The notes under the pieces were generated by a model. It ran no database searches, was not told the DNA's origin, and was given only the letters and a program-made list of their open reading frames with translations. The translations under genes were made by a program, and so were the position numbers. From IMG/VR virus record IMGVR_UViG_3300047444_000635, positions 1-57,099 of that record: a stretch of DNA of 57,099 nt. One strand, written 5' to 3'. How positions within the stretch are numbered: position 1 is the first letter of the stretch; every line of letters starts with the position of its first letter. This DNA is from a virus. Below, in pieces: positions 28,459 through 36,083 of this stretch.

Positions 28459-29058
28459 ATGCACATCATGATCGACCTCGAAACGCTGGGTCTCGACCCG
28501 GCGACGGCCCCTATCATCCAGATCGCCGCCGTGGCCTTCAACCTGGGCGTCGACCACGTCGCCCTCACCCCGCTGTTCACCGCCCCCATCGACGCGCGCT
28601 CGTGCCTGATGGCCCCGTTCAACCGCAGGCTCGACCCCGAGACCGTGACGTGGTGGGCCAAGACCGACCCGGCGCTGTTCATCGAGATCATGGAGAACCC
28701 CGTCCGCCTGGGGCTGCAGCGGGCGCTGGTCGAGCTCGGCAACTGGATGAGCAGCATCGAGGTCGAGGGGGTCTGGGGTAACGGCCCGACCTTCGACATC
28801 TCCATTCTGGAGACCTGCTACAAGCAGGCCGACATCGCCATCCCCTGGTCCTACCGGGTGATCCGCGACGTGCGCACGATGGCCATGATCGCGGGCGAGG
28901 ACCCGGTGTGCTGGGAGGGCGGCCAGATGAGCGACTACGAGCGCACTGGGCGGGCGCACGACGCTGTGGTCGACTGCCTGCGGCAGATCAGGATGGTCCA
29001 GCAGACGTGGCTGCACCACGTCCGCCAGTCGTCGGGTATCTGGAGCAGCGTGGGCTGA
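28459..29058 (+). CDS. DnaQ-like 3'-5' exonuclease
   Basis: 199 residues. Exo I IDLETLG (5-11), Exo II WGNGPTFDISIL (around 108-119) and Exo III HDAVVDC (around 172) are all present, with a conserved-looking HDAxxD. The length and the RSCLMAPFNRRLDPETVTWW segment fit the phage exonuclease VIII/DUF5051-type group. It starts 2 nt after the Cas4-like gene, so the two nucleases are probably made together. Confidence 0.88.
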   Translation: MHIMIDLETLGLDPATAPIIQIAAVAFNLGVDHVALTPLFTAPIDARSCLMAPFNRRLDPETVTWWAKTDPALFIEIMENPVRLGLQRALVELGNWMSSIEVEGVWGNGPTFDISILETCYKQADIAIPWSYRVIRDVRTMAMIAGEDPVCWEGGQMSDYERTGRAHDAVVDCLRQIRMVQQTWLHHVRQSSGIWSSVG

Positions 29059-29336
29059 TGACGACCACCGAGACGAAGCCGGACGCCTGTCCGTTCTGCG
29101 GCCACTGGCTGGACCGGCTGTGGGCGGGGCCGGGCAACCCTGAGGCCACGCCGCGGCCGGGCGACGTGACCATCTGCATCAAGTGTGGGGGTCTGATGAT
29201 CCTCGACCCGGACCTGCGCGTGCGGCCGCCGACCGACGACGAGCAGGCCGAGGCGCTGGCCGATCCGCAGGTCTCGCTGCTGATCACGGCTGTCAGAATG
29301 TCCCGCAAGGAGGGCGAGCATGGCAACGACGCCTGA
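29058..29336 (+). CDS. Small zinc-ribbon protein
   Basis: 92 residues from the TGATG-coupled ATG 29058. CPFCGHW and CIKCGG form a four-cysteine zinc ribbon (about residues 11 and 38). The acidic middle and helical end are featureless. Such ribbons often bind nucleic acid or partner proteins. Confidence 0.7.
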   Translation: MTTTETKPDACPFCGHWLDRLWAGPGNPEATPRPGDVTICIKCGGLMILDPDLRVRPPTDDEQAEALADPQVSLLITAVRMSRKEGEHGNDA

Positions 29337-29724
29337 GGGGAAGGTGAAGGGCGCGATCAAGGCGTACCTGCGCACGCTGGTGCATTGCTTCTTCTTCATG
29401 CCTGCGGCCCACGGCTATGGGGTCAACGGCATCCCCGACATCATCGGCTGCTACAAGGGCATCTTCTTCGCCATCGAGGTGAAGGCCCCCGGTAAGCTGC
29501 GCAACGTCACCGCCCTGCAGCGGATGCAGATCAACCAGATCAACCAAGCGCAGGGCTGGGCGATCGCGGCGGACAGCGTGCAGCACGTCCACGAACTGTT
29601 CGAGCTTATCGACCGCATGCTGGCGCACGCCGCCAATCCCGGACGCGTCGCTGAGTTGGAGGAACGGGTCGCCGAACTGGAGGCGCAGCTGGAAGCCGAA
29701 GATCGGAACAGGCAGGAAGCATGA
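29320..29724 (+). CDS. VRR-NUC domain nuclease
   Basis: 134 residues. GVNGIPDIIGCYKGIFFAIE followed by VKAPGKLRNVTALQ gives the PD-(E)xK core of the VRR-NUC family (P-D, then E-V-K). A coiled coil (residues 106-130, VAELEERVAELEAQLEAE) extends the domain, unusually for a family that is often about 100 residues. Phage VRR-NUC proteins act on branched or structured DNA. The next gene, the helicase, overlaps it by ATGA, so they may form a nuclease-helicase pair. Confidence 0.88.
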   Translation: MATTPEGKVKGAIKAYLRTLVHCFFFMPAAHGYGVNGIPDIIGCYKGIFFAIEVKAPGKLRNVTALQRMQINQINQAQGWAIAADSVQHVHELFELIDRMLAHAANPGRVAELEERVAELEAQLEAEDRNRQEA

Positions 29725-31271
29725 TCGTCTCCACCGCCTCCAAGAAGCTGGTGCTGAACCTGCGCAACCCCGAGCGGGTGACCCACGTCATCCCCTCGGC
29801 GCGCGTGTTCCACTTCCGCGGCCAACCCCTGGTCGCTGTGCCGCACCGGCTCGACGAGGTGCGCGTGCTGCGCAACCTGGGCCTGCCCGCCCCGTCGCCG
29901 GTCCTGCACCACTACCGCTGGCCGGGGCGCTACGACCCGTTCCAGGCCCAGCGCATGACCACGGCGTTCCTGACCCTGCACATGCGGGCGTTCGTGCTGA
30001 ACGATATGGGAACAGGCAAAACCCTATCGGCGCTGTGGGCTTTCGACTACCTGCGCAAGACCGGCCACGCGAAGAAGATGCTGGTCATCTGCCCCCTGTC
30101 CACGATGGAGCGGACCTGGGCCGACGAGGTGTTCGAGCACTTCCCCCGGATGCGGGTGGGCGTCGTCTACGGAGACAAGGCCCGTCGCCTGCGCATCCTG
30201 GCCGACGACGGCTACGACCTCTACGTCATCAACCACCACGGCCTGAGCGTGGTCGAGCTTGCCCTGATCGCCAAGGCGTTCGACATCGTCGTGGTCGACG
30301 AGGGGGCGATCTTCCGCAACTCGCAGACCCGCCTGTGGAAAACCCTCGACCGTGTTGTGCGCAACATCCCGCGCATCTGGTGGATGACTGGTACGCCGAC
30401 GCCCAACGCGCCGACCGACGCCTGGGCTCAGTGCCGCATCGTCTGCCCGGAACGGGTGCCCAGGTTCTTCGGCAAGTTCCGCGACATGGTGATGCGGGCG
30501 CAGGGACCGTTCCGCTGGCTGGCCCGGCCGAACGCCACCGAGACCGTGCACGACGCGATGCAGCCCGCCATCCGCTACACGCGTGACCAGTGCGTGGACC
30601 TGCCCGAGTGCATGTACGTCACCCGCGAGGTGGCGATGACGCCCGAACAGGCCACCGCCTACAAGACCATGCTGACGCACCTGTATCTGGAGTACGGGGC
30701 CGGGCAGGTGACCGCCATCAACGAGGCGGTGAAGATGTCCAAGCTGGTGCAGATCGCCTGCGGCGTGGTGTACGGGCGGGGCGGCGAGGAGATCGTGCTG
30801 CCCAACGCGCCGCGCATCGCCGAGGTGCTGCGCATCATCGAGGAGGCGCACACCAAGACGATCGTGTTCGTGCCCTACAAGTCGGTGCTCCGCTACGTGG
30901 CCGCCGAGATGGAGAAGTCCGGGCTTAAGGTGGGCGTGGTCAGTGGCGACGTGCCGCAGGGTGAGCGGGCGCGCATCTTCACGGCCTTCCAGAAGGGCGA
31001 CCTCGACGCGCTGTGCGCCCAGCCCGCCGCCATGAGCCACGGCCTGACCCTGACCGCGGCCAACACCATCGTCTGGTACGGGCCGACGACCAGCAACGAG
31101 ACCTACACCCAGGCCAACGCGCGCATCACCCGGCCTGGGCAGCGCCATCAACAATTCATCGTCAACATCGAGGGCTCGGCGGTCGAGCGCGCGGCGTTCC
31201 GACGGCTCAAGAACAAGGAGAAGATGCAAGGACTTTTGTTGGAAACCGTCGAAGCGGAGACGAGTGTGTAG
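29721..31271 (+). CDS. SNF2/superfamily II helicase
   Basis: 516 residues. An N-terminal segment of about 75 residues precedes motif I DMGTGKT (about 95-101). Motif Ia follows (LVICPLSTMERTW), then motif II DEGA (about 194-197) in place of DEAH, motif III MTGTPTPN, and the C-terminal lobe with FVPYKSV, VVSGDVPQGER and motif VI QANARITRPGQ. The last matches SNF2-type RxxRxGQ. It is a likely DNA translocase for recombination or replication restart. It is the last gene before promoter P3. Confidence 0.92.
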   Translation: MIVSTASKKLVLNLRNPERVTHVIPSARVFHFRGQPLVAVPHRLDEVRVLRNLGLPAPSPVLHHYRWPGRYDPFQAQRMTTAFLTLHMRAFVLNDMGTGKTLSALWAFDYLRKTGHAKKMLVICPLSTMERTWADEVFEHFPRMRVGVVYGDKARRLRILADDGYDLYVINHHGLSVVELALIAKAFDIVVVDEGAIFRNSQTRLWKTLDRVVRNIPRIWWMTGTPTPNAPTDAWAQCRIVCPERVPRFFGKFRDMVMRAQGPFRWLARPNATETVHDAMQPAIRYTRDQCVDLPECMYVTREVAMTPEQATAYKTMLTHLYLEYGAGQVTAINEAVKMSKLVQIACGVVYGRGGEEIVLPNAPRIAEVLRIIEEAHTKTIVFVPYKSVLRYVAAEMEKSGLKVGVVSGDVPQGERARIFTAFQKGDLDALCAQPAAMSHGLTLTAANTIVWYGPTTSNETYTQANARITRPGQRHQQFIVNIEGSAVERAAFRRLKNKEKMQGLLLETVEAETSV

Positions 31272-31272
31272 C

Positions 31273-31301
31273 TTGACACGCCCCCCTACATATCGTATAA
31301 T
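31273..31301 (+). promoter_or_regulatory. Strong sigma70-type promoter P3
   Basis: TTGACA (31273-31278), 17 nt, TATAAT (31296-31301). It begins 2 nt after the helicase stop. The downstream TAGTGTACAGTTTGG resembles both P1 and P2. No palindrome lies in this leader. Confidence 0.92.
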
Positions 31302-31337
31302 AGTGTACAGTTTGGAGAGTTAGATGAAGGACCACCC

Positions 31338-31730
31338 ATGGCCGAGATGAACATCACCAACCTCGTGACCCGCTACATCGCGGCGCGGGACATGAAGACC
31401 AAGCTCGACGCCGCCCACAAGACCAAGCTTGAGCCGCTGATCGCGGCGATGGACAAGACCGAGGCCGCCATCCTCGACTTCTTCACCAAGCACGGTATGG
31501 ACAGCGCCAAGTGCGAAGCGGGCACGGCGTACAAGGCCACCCGCACGTCGGCCACCGTGGCTGACATGGACGCGTTCCTCGAATTCGTCCGCGAGAACGA
31601 CGCGTGGCAGTTCTTGGAGAAGCGCGTCGCCAAGACCCAGGTCGACGAATACGTCGCCGCCACCAAGACCCTGCCGCCCGGCATCAACTATTCAGCCCAG
31701 GCGGTCGTCAACGTCCGCCGCAGTTCCTAG
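31338..31730 (+). CDS. Conserved early protein, possibly Gam-like
   Basis: 130 residues from ATG 31338 with GAAGGA upstream. A long N-terminal helix (LVTRYIAARDMKTKLDAAHK) with HKTKLEPLIAAMDKTEAAIL is followed by TAYKATRTSATVADMDAFLE and a C-terminal part with LPPGINYSA. Proteins of this shape are found before the SSB gene in several phages. The resemblance to Gam-type end-protecting proteins is only in the helical layout. It is the first gene of the P3 unit. Confidence 0.65.
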   Translation: MAEMNITNLVTRYIAARDMKTKLDAAHKTKLEPLIAAMDKTEAAILDFFTKHGMDSAKCEAGTAYKATRTSATVADMDAFLEFVRENDAWQFLEKRVAKTQVDEYVAATKTLPPGINYSAQAVVNVRRSS

Positions 31731-31738
31731 GAGCCTCT

Positions 31739-32815
31739 ATGTCGAACGACCTCACGTCCCTGGCCGGAGCCGTCCCGGCCCACATCCGCGCCGCCTTCGG
31801 CCAGCCGTCCAACGCCGACCTCGCCGCGGGCGTCAGCGCGGGCTACCCGATCATCTCCTACAAGGGGAAGGTCTGGCACATCGTCGAGGGTGGCGAGCGC
31901 ACCCTGGTGACCATCGGCGAAGGCCGCAACGCCAACGATCCCGCCGCGTCCCTGGAGGCGGTGATCGTCCGCGCCAACCCGGCGCTGAACAAAGTCTACT
32001 ATCCCGATGGGTATGAGGAGGGTTCGACCGAGCGCCCGCTCTGCCACTCGGACGACGGCGTGCTGCCGTCCAACGACGCCCAGGAGAAGCAGTCGCCCGC
32101 GTGCGGCACCTGCCCGCACAACGAGTGGGGGTCGAAGATCAGCGACACCGGCTCGCGCGGCAAGGCGTGCGCCGACAGCCGCCGCATGGCCGTGGCCGCC
32201 GTCGACGACATCGAGAACCCGATGCTGCTGCGCTGCCCGGCCGCCTCGCTCAAGACGCTGCTGGCCTACGGGCAACAGCTGGAGAAGCGCGGGTGGCCGT
32301 ATCAGGCGCTGGTCACGCGGATCGGGTTCGACGCCAGCCTCGCCTACCCGTCGCTGACCTTCACGCCCGAGCGCTGGCTGGAGCCCGACGAGCTTGAGCA
32401 GGTGATGGGTCTGCAGGAAGACGACCTCGTCCTCAACATCACCGCGCTGCGCCCGCAGCGGATGGCCGACGCCGCGCCCCCCAAGGAGGCGGCCCAGCCG
32501 CAGGAGGACGCGTTCGCCCGCATGGAGCAGACCATGCCGCCCGCCGAGGAGCCCAAGAAGAAGCGCCGCACCAAGGCCGAGATGGCGGCCGCGGCCGCCG
32601 CCGCCCAGCCGCAGGAGCCGGAGCCCCAGCCCGAACCCGAGGCCCCGCCCGTGAAGCGCAAGGGCTTCGGCGCGGCCAAGGTGCAGGCCCCCGTCGAGCA
32701 GACGATGGCCGCCGCGCCGCAGGCCAACGGCAACCTGGGTGACGAAGCCCTGGCCGAACTGGAGGACGTGCTGGCCGGGTTCGACGACGGTGAAGTCGAA
32801 GGCGACGAGGACTGA
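31739..32815 (+). CDS. Probable single-stranded DNA-binding protein
   Basis: 358 residues from ATG 31739 with TAGGAG upstream. The first 250 residues form a compact domain with a likely zinc site (LCHSDD, ACGTCPHNEW, ACADSRRM). A long low-complexity linker rich in Ala, Pro, Glu and Lys follows (about 255-325), and the end is a strongly acidic tail (FDDGEVEGDED). Domain, flexible linker and acidic tip are the standard build of phage SSBs that recruit partner proteins. It lies between the Gam-like gene and the Cro-like regulator, close to the primase-helicase. Confidence 0.75.
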   Translation: MSNDLTSLAGAVPAHIRAAFGQPSNADLAAGVSAGYPIISYKGKVWHIVEGGERTLVTIGEGRNANDPAASLEAVIVRANPALNKVYYPDGYEEGSTERPLCHSDDGVLPSNDAQEKQSPACGTCPHNEWGSKISDTGSRGKACADSRRMAVAAVDDIENPMLLRCPAASLKTLLAYGQQLEKRGWPYQALVTRIGFDASLAYPSLTFTPERWLEPDELEQVMGLQEDDLVLNITALRPQRMADAAPPKEAAQPQEDAFARMEQTMPPAEEPKKKRRTKAEMAAAAAAAQPQEPEPQPEPEAPPVKRKGFGAAKVQAPVEQTMAAAPQANGNLGDEALAELEDVLAGFDDGEVEGDED

Positions 32816-32828
32816 TCCGTGGGCGGCC

Positions 32829-32845
32829 AATTGCCCCAGGCAATT
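32829..32845. repeat. Palindrome copy 9 (AATTGCC-CCA-GGCAATT)
   Basis: Perfect arms that extend to GGCCAATTGCC / GGCAATTGGCC (11 bp each). It lies 13 nt after the SSB stop and 35 nt before ATG 32881. Confidence 0.9.
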
Positions 32846-32880
32846 GGCCGCCTCGCCTTTCCCCGAAACCGGAGACACAC

Positions 32881-33147
32881 ATGGAATTGATCGACTTCAC
32901 CCCGGTCCGCAACGCGGGCATCAAGCCGTCCGATTTGGCACGCCTAGTAGGTGTCGGTCGGGTGACATGCTCCTATTGGTTAAACGACCACAAGCAGCCC
33001 CACTACCTTCACCATACGAAGGTCCAGAAGATCGTTGACGACATCGCCAAGGCTACCAAGAGTGGTTTCCTTCCGGTCCCGATGAGCACGATGCGGCGTG
33101 AACGCGCCCACTACATCCGTCAGGCCCTGGACAAGGTCGCCCGTTAA
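32881..33147 (+). CDS. Cro/C1-like helix-turn-helix regulator
   Basis: 88 residues. KPSDLARLVGVGRVTCSYWL is a good Cro-type helix-turn-helix (recognition helix VTCSYWLN), followed by a helical part that may dimerise. A small dimeric repressor of this type is the best local candidate for the protein that binds the repeated palindrome, one copy of which lies directly in front of this gene, but that link is inference. Confidence 0.75.
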   Translation: MELIDFTPVRNAGIKPSDLARLVGVGRVTCSYWLNDHKQPHYLHHTKVQKIVDDIAKATKSGFLPVPMSTMRRERAHYIRQALDKVAR

Positions 33148-33173
33148 CTTTTGCTAAAGCCGTGGGGGGCTGC

Positions 33174-36083
33174 GTGGACGCTAAGACTTTCTTCGACATC
33201 GTCCTTCCCACCGAGGGGCTGCGCTGCGCCGCAGTCCCGCTCGTGGACAAGAAGGGCTACGCCCACAGCTGGGGTCCTGACAACGCGTGGCTAGCTAACA
33301 CCGTGATGCGGGTGGACCAGACCCGCACCGTCTACTTCGCCTGCTCGACCTACCTTCCCCGCCCGCACGATCCGGCCACCGGCAAGAACCACCGGGCGCA
33401 GAAGTACGTGGCCAAGGTGCGGTCGTTCTGGGTCGACCTCGACGTCGGCCCCAGCCGTCCGGGCAAGCCGCCCAAGTACCCCACCCAGAAGGCCGCCGCC
33501 GCGGCCATCCTGGGCTTCGCCACGAAGCTCGGGCTCCCCCTGCCGATGCTGGTGAACTCGGGCTGGGGCGTCCACGCCTACTGGTCGATGACCGCCGACA
33601 TGGCCCCTCACGTCTGGAAGACCACGGCGGAGGCCCTCAAGCGGGCGCTGGCGGCCGAAGGCATCCTATCCGACCCATCGCGCACGGCGGACGAAGCGAG
33701 CGTCCTGCGGGCTCCTGGGACGCACAACCGCAAGTCCGCGGTGAAGACCGTCAACGTGGTCCGCGCCGCCGCGCAGTTCGACCTCGCGGTCATGCAGGCC
33801 CCGCTGATGGCCTATGTCTCGGCCACGCCTGCCGACCCGTTCGCCCACCTGGGTCCAGCCCCGGCCGGGCTGCTCGCGTCATCCAGCGACCTGACGGCGG
33901 GCGCGGGCTTCGACCCGTCGTCGGCCCTGCTGATCGCCGACCAGTGCGCGATCATGGGGATGATGCGCGACACGCGCGGCAACATCGACCAGCCGACGTG
34001 GTACGGCGCGCTCGGCGTGCTGGCCCAGACCACCGAGGCCCCGGACATCGTGCATGCGTGGTCGACCGGCCACCCGCTGTACTCCAAGGCCGAGACCGAC
34101 ACCAAGCTCAGCCAAGCCGCGCAGTATCCGCCGACCACCTGCGAGAAGCTGGGCGAGCAGCACCACCAGATGTGCGCGGCCTGTCCGCACTTCGGCAAGA
34201 TCAAGAGCCCGATCGTGCTGGGGCGGCCGCGGATCGAGACGGTGTCCGTCGAGCCGCAGATCAAGACCTCGACCGGGTTCATCAAGGCGGCCCCGATCGA
34301 CCTGCCCCACGGCTACGGCGTCGAGACCACAGCCGTGGGCCGCAAGCTGACCTACACCAAGCACATCCCGGCCAAGGGAGAAGAACCGGCCCGCAACGAG
34401 ACCACCGTCGTCTGCGATACCTTCCTCACGGCGGTCACGCGTCTCTGGTCGGACGGGGAGGCGAAGATTGAGTTCCAGGCCGACAAGCGGGAAGGTCCGC
34501 ACAACTTCATCCTGGCGAACAGCACCATCGGAAAAGGAGGCGCGGAGTTGAACGGACATCTGGCCGCCCAGGAGATCGTCGCGCGCAAAGGCCACGAGGT
34601 TCCCCTGCAGGGCTACCTCAAGGGGTGGATCACCCACCTCAAGAACAACGCCGAACAGGTCATGGCGCACAAGAGCTTCGGGTGGGTTGAGGGCAGCTTT
34701 GTCCTGGGCGAGATCGTCTACAACGCCGACGGCAGCGAAGGCCGGGCCATCCTCGACGGCGAGGCCGCGAAGCGGAAAGGCACCGGGGCTTGCAGCGGAG
34801 ACCTCGACACCTGGGTCGCCCTGGTCGACCGCGCCTACAACGCGCCGGGCCAGGAGCCGTGGCAGTTCCAGATCGCCTGCGCGTTCGCCGCGCCGCTGCT
34901 CAGCCTGATGGATCAGGTGGACGGGGTCACCGTCTACGCCCACTCGTCAGGGTCCGGGGCAGGCAAGACCACCGTGCAGCGGGTCGGCCTCAGCGCCTGG
35001 GGCAACCACCGGTCCATGATGCTGACCAAGGTCACACCCCAAGCGCTGCTGACGATCCTCGGGTCCTACAACTCCCTGCCCGTGGTCTACGACGAGCTCA
35101 CCAACGCCGACAGCGGCGACATCTCCGAGATGGTCTTCTCGGTGTCGAGCGGCCAACCCAAGGAACGCTTGGACCTGACCGGCGTCACCCGCGACAACAA
35201 CACCCACTGGTCGACCATCATGATGGCGTCGGGCAACACGCTGCTGTCCCAGAAGCTGACGCAGCACCGAGCCAACGCCGAGGCGGAGATGAGCCGCCTG
35301 TTCGAGTTCACGCTGCCGCGGCCGAAGCACCTGACAGCCATCGAGGCCAACGAGATTTTCCCGCAGTTCAGCCAGCACTACGGCCATGCGGGCGTGGCCT
35401 ACGCCAAGTACATCGCGAAGAACCGCTCCAAGCTGGTGACGTCTCTCAATCGCACGCAGGCCAGCCTCACCTCGATGTTCGAGATGACCCCGACGGAGCG
35501 GTACTGGTCGGCGCTGTTCGCCTCGGTGGTCGTCGCCCTCGTCGCCTGCCGGGACATCGGTCTGCTGGAGTTCGAGATCAACCCGATCGTCAAGTGGATG
35601 AAGGAGCAGCTGGCCATGAACCGCGTCGAGCGCGTCGAGGCGTCGCCCGAACCGCAGGATCACATCGGCCAGATGCTGTTCGATCTATGGGAGGGCGTAC
35701 TGGGGACGGCGGGCGGTGGCGACCTGCGCGCCACCCGGGGTATCGACGTCAGGATCGAGCATTACCCTCGCGGTCCAATCATTGGGCGCTACATCGACCC
35801 GATCCTGCCGAACGAACGGCCTCAGCTGTGGGTCAGTCGGGCGGCCATCAACAAGTGGGCGAACACCCGTGGCGTGTCAGCGAACGAGATGCTCCGCGCC
35901 GCGGTCGATCTTGGATGGTGCCCTGAAAAGTCGGAGCGCTGCAGCTTCGGCAAGGGGGTCAGGGGCTACAACACCGGGACCATGACGGTGCCCTGCTGGA
36001 AGTTCAATCCAGCGGCCCTGGAGGGGGGCGTGCTGGGCGAGAAAATCCAGCAGCTTAAGGCGATCAAGGGCGGCAAGCCCTAG
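33174..36083 (+). CDS. Primase (archaeo-eukaryotic type) fused to DUF927-like helicase
   Basis: 969 residues from GTG 33174, chosen because GGGGGG lies at proper spacing. An in-frame GTG at 33162 is too close to it. The N-terminal primase domain (1-190) has SFWVDLDVG (about 84-92, metal ligands), SGWGVHAYW (about 129-137) and LRAPGTHNRKS. A cysteine-containing linker (CEKLGEQHHQMCAACPHFG near 325-345) may bind zinc. The helicase half has Walker A SGSGAGKTT (about 592-600), Walker B VVYDELTN (about 635-642) and a DNNTHWSTIMMASGNTLL sensor region. One protein would therefore prime and unwind. Its stop shares CTAG with the stop of the convergent virion gene. Confidence 0.9.
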   Translation: MDAKTFFDIVLPTEGLRCAAVPLVDKKGYAHSWGPDNAWLANTVMRVDQTRTVYFACSTYLPRPHDPATGKNHRAQKYVAKVRSFWVDLDVGPSRPGKPPKYPTQKAAAAAILGFATKLGLPLPMLVNSGWGVHAYWSMTADMAPHVWKTTAEALKRALAAEGILSDPSRTADEASVLRAPGTHNRKSAVKTVNVVRAAAQFDLAVMQAPLMAYVSATPADPFAHLGPAPAGLLASSSDLTAGAGFDPSSALLIADQCAIMGMMRDTRGNIDQPTWYGALGVLAQTTEAPDIVHAWSTGHPLYSKAETDTKLSQAAQYPPTTCEKLGEQHHQMCAACPHFGKIKSPIVLGRPRIETVSVEPQIKTSTGFIKAAPIDLPHGYGVETTAVGRKLTYTKHIPAKGEEPARNETTVVCDTFLTAVTRLWSDGEAKIEFQADKREGPHNFILANSTIGKGGAELNGHLAAQEIVARKGHEVPLQGYLKGWITHLKNNAEQVMAHKSFGWVEGSFVLGEIVYNADGSEGRAILDGEAAKRKGTGACSGDLDTWVALVDRAYNAPGQEPWQFQIACAFAAPLLSLMDQVDGVTVYAHSSGSGAGKTTVQRVGLSAWGNHRSMMLTKVTPQALLTILGSYNSLPVVYDELTNADSGDISEMVFSVSSGQPKERLDLTGVTRDNNTHWSTIMMASGNTLLSQKLTQHRANAEAEMSRLFEFTLPRPKHLTAIEANEIFPQFSQHYGHAGVAYAKYIAKNRSKLVTSLNRTQASLTSMFEMTPTERYWSALFASVVVALVACRDIGLLEFEINPIVKWMKEQLAMNRVERVEASPEPQDHIGQMLFDLWEGVLGTAGGGDLRATRGIDVRIEHYPRGPIIGRYIDPILPNERPQLWVSRAAINKWANTRGVSANEMLRAAVDLGWCPEKSERCSFGKGVRGYNTGTMTVPCWKFNPAALEGGVLGEKIQQLKAIKGGKP

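Noticed and set aside
2646-32845. Palindrome copies as intrinsic terminators
   Set aside because: No T-tract follows any copy, the stem is only 7-11 bp with A/T ends, and most lie directly before ribosome binding sites.
33174-36083. Single-subunit phage RNA polymerase or integrase in the early region
   Set aside because: Every large plus-strand gene was inspected; none shows the RNA polymerase or tyrosine/serine recombinase motifs. The sigma70-type promoters fit use of host RNA polymerase.
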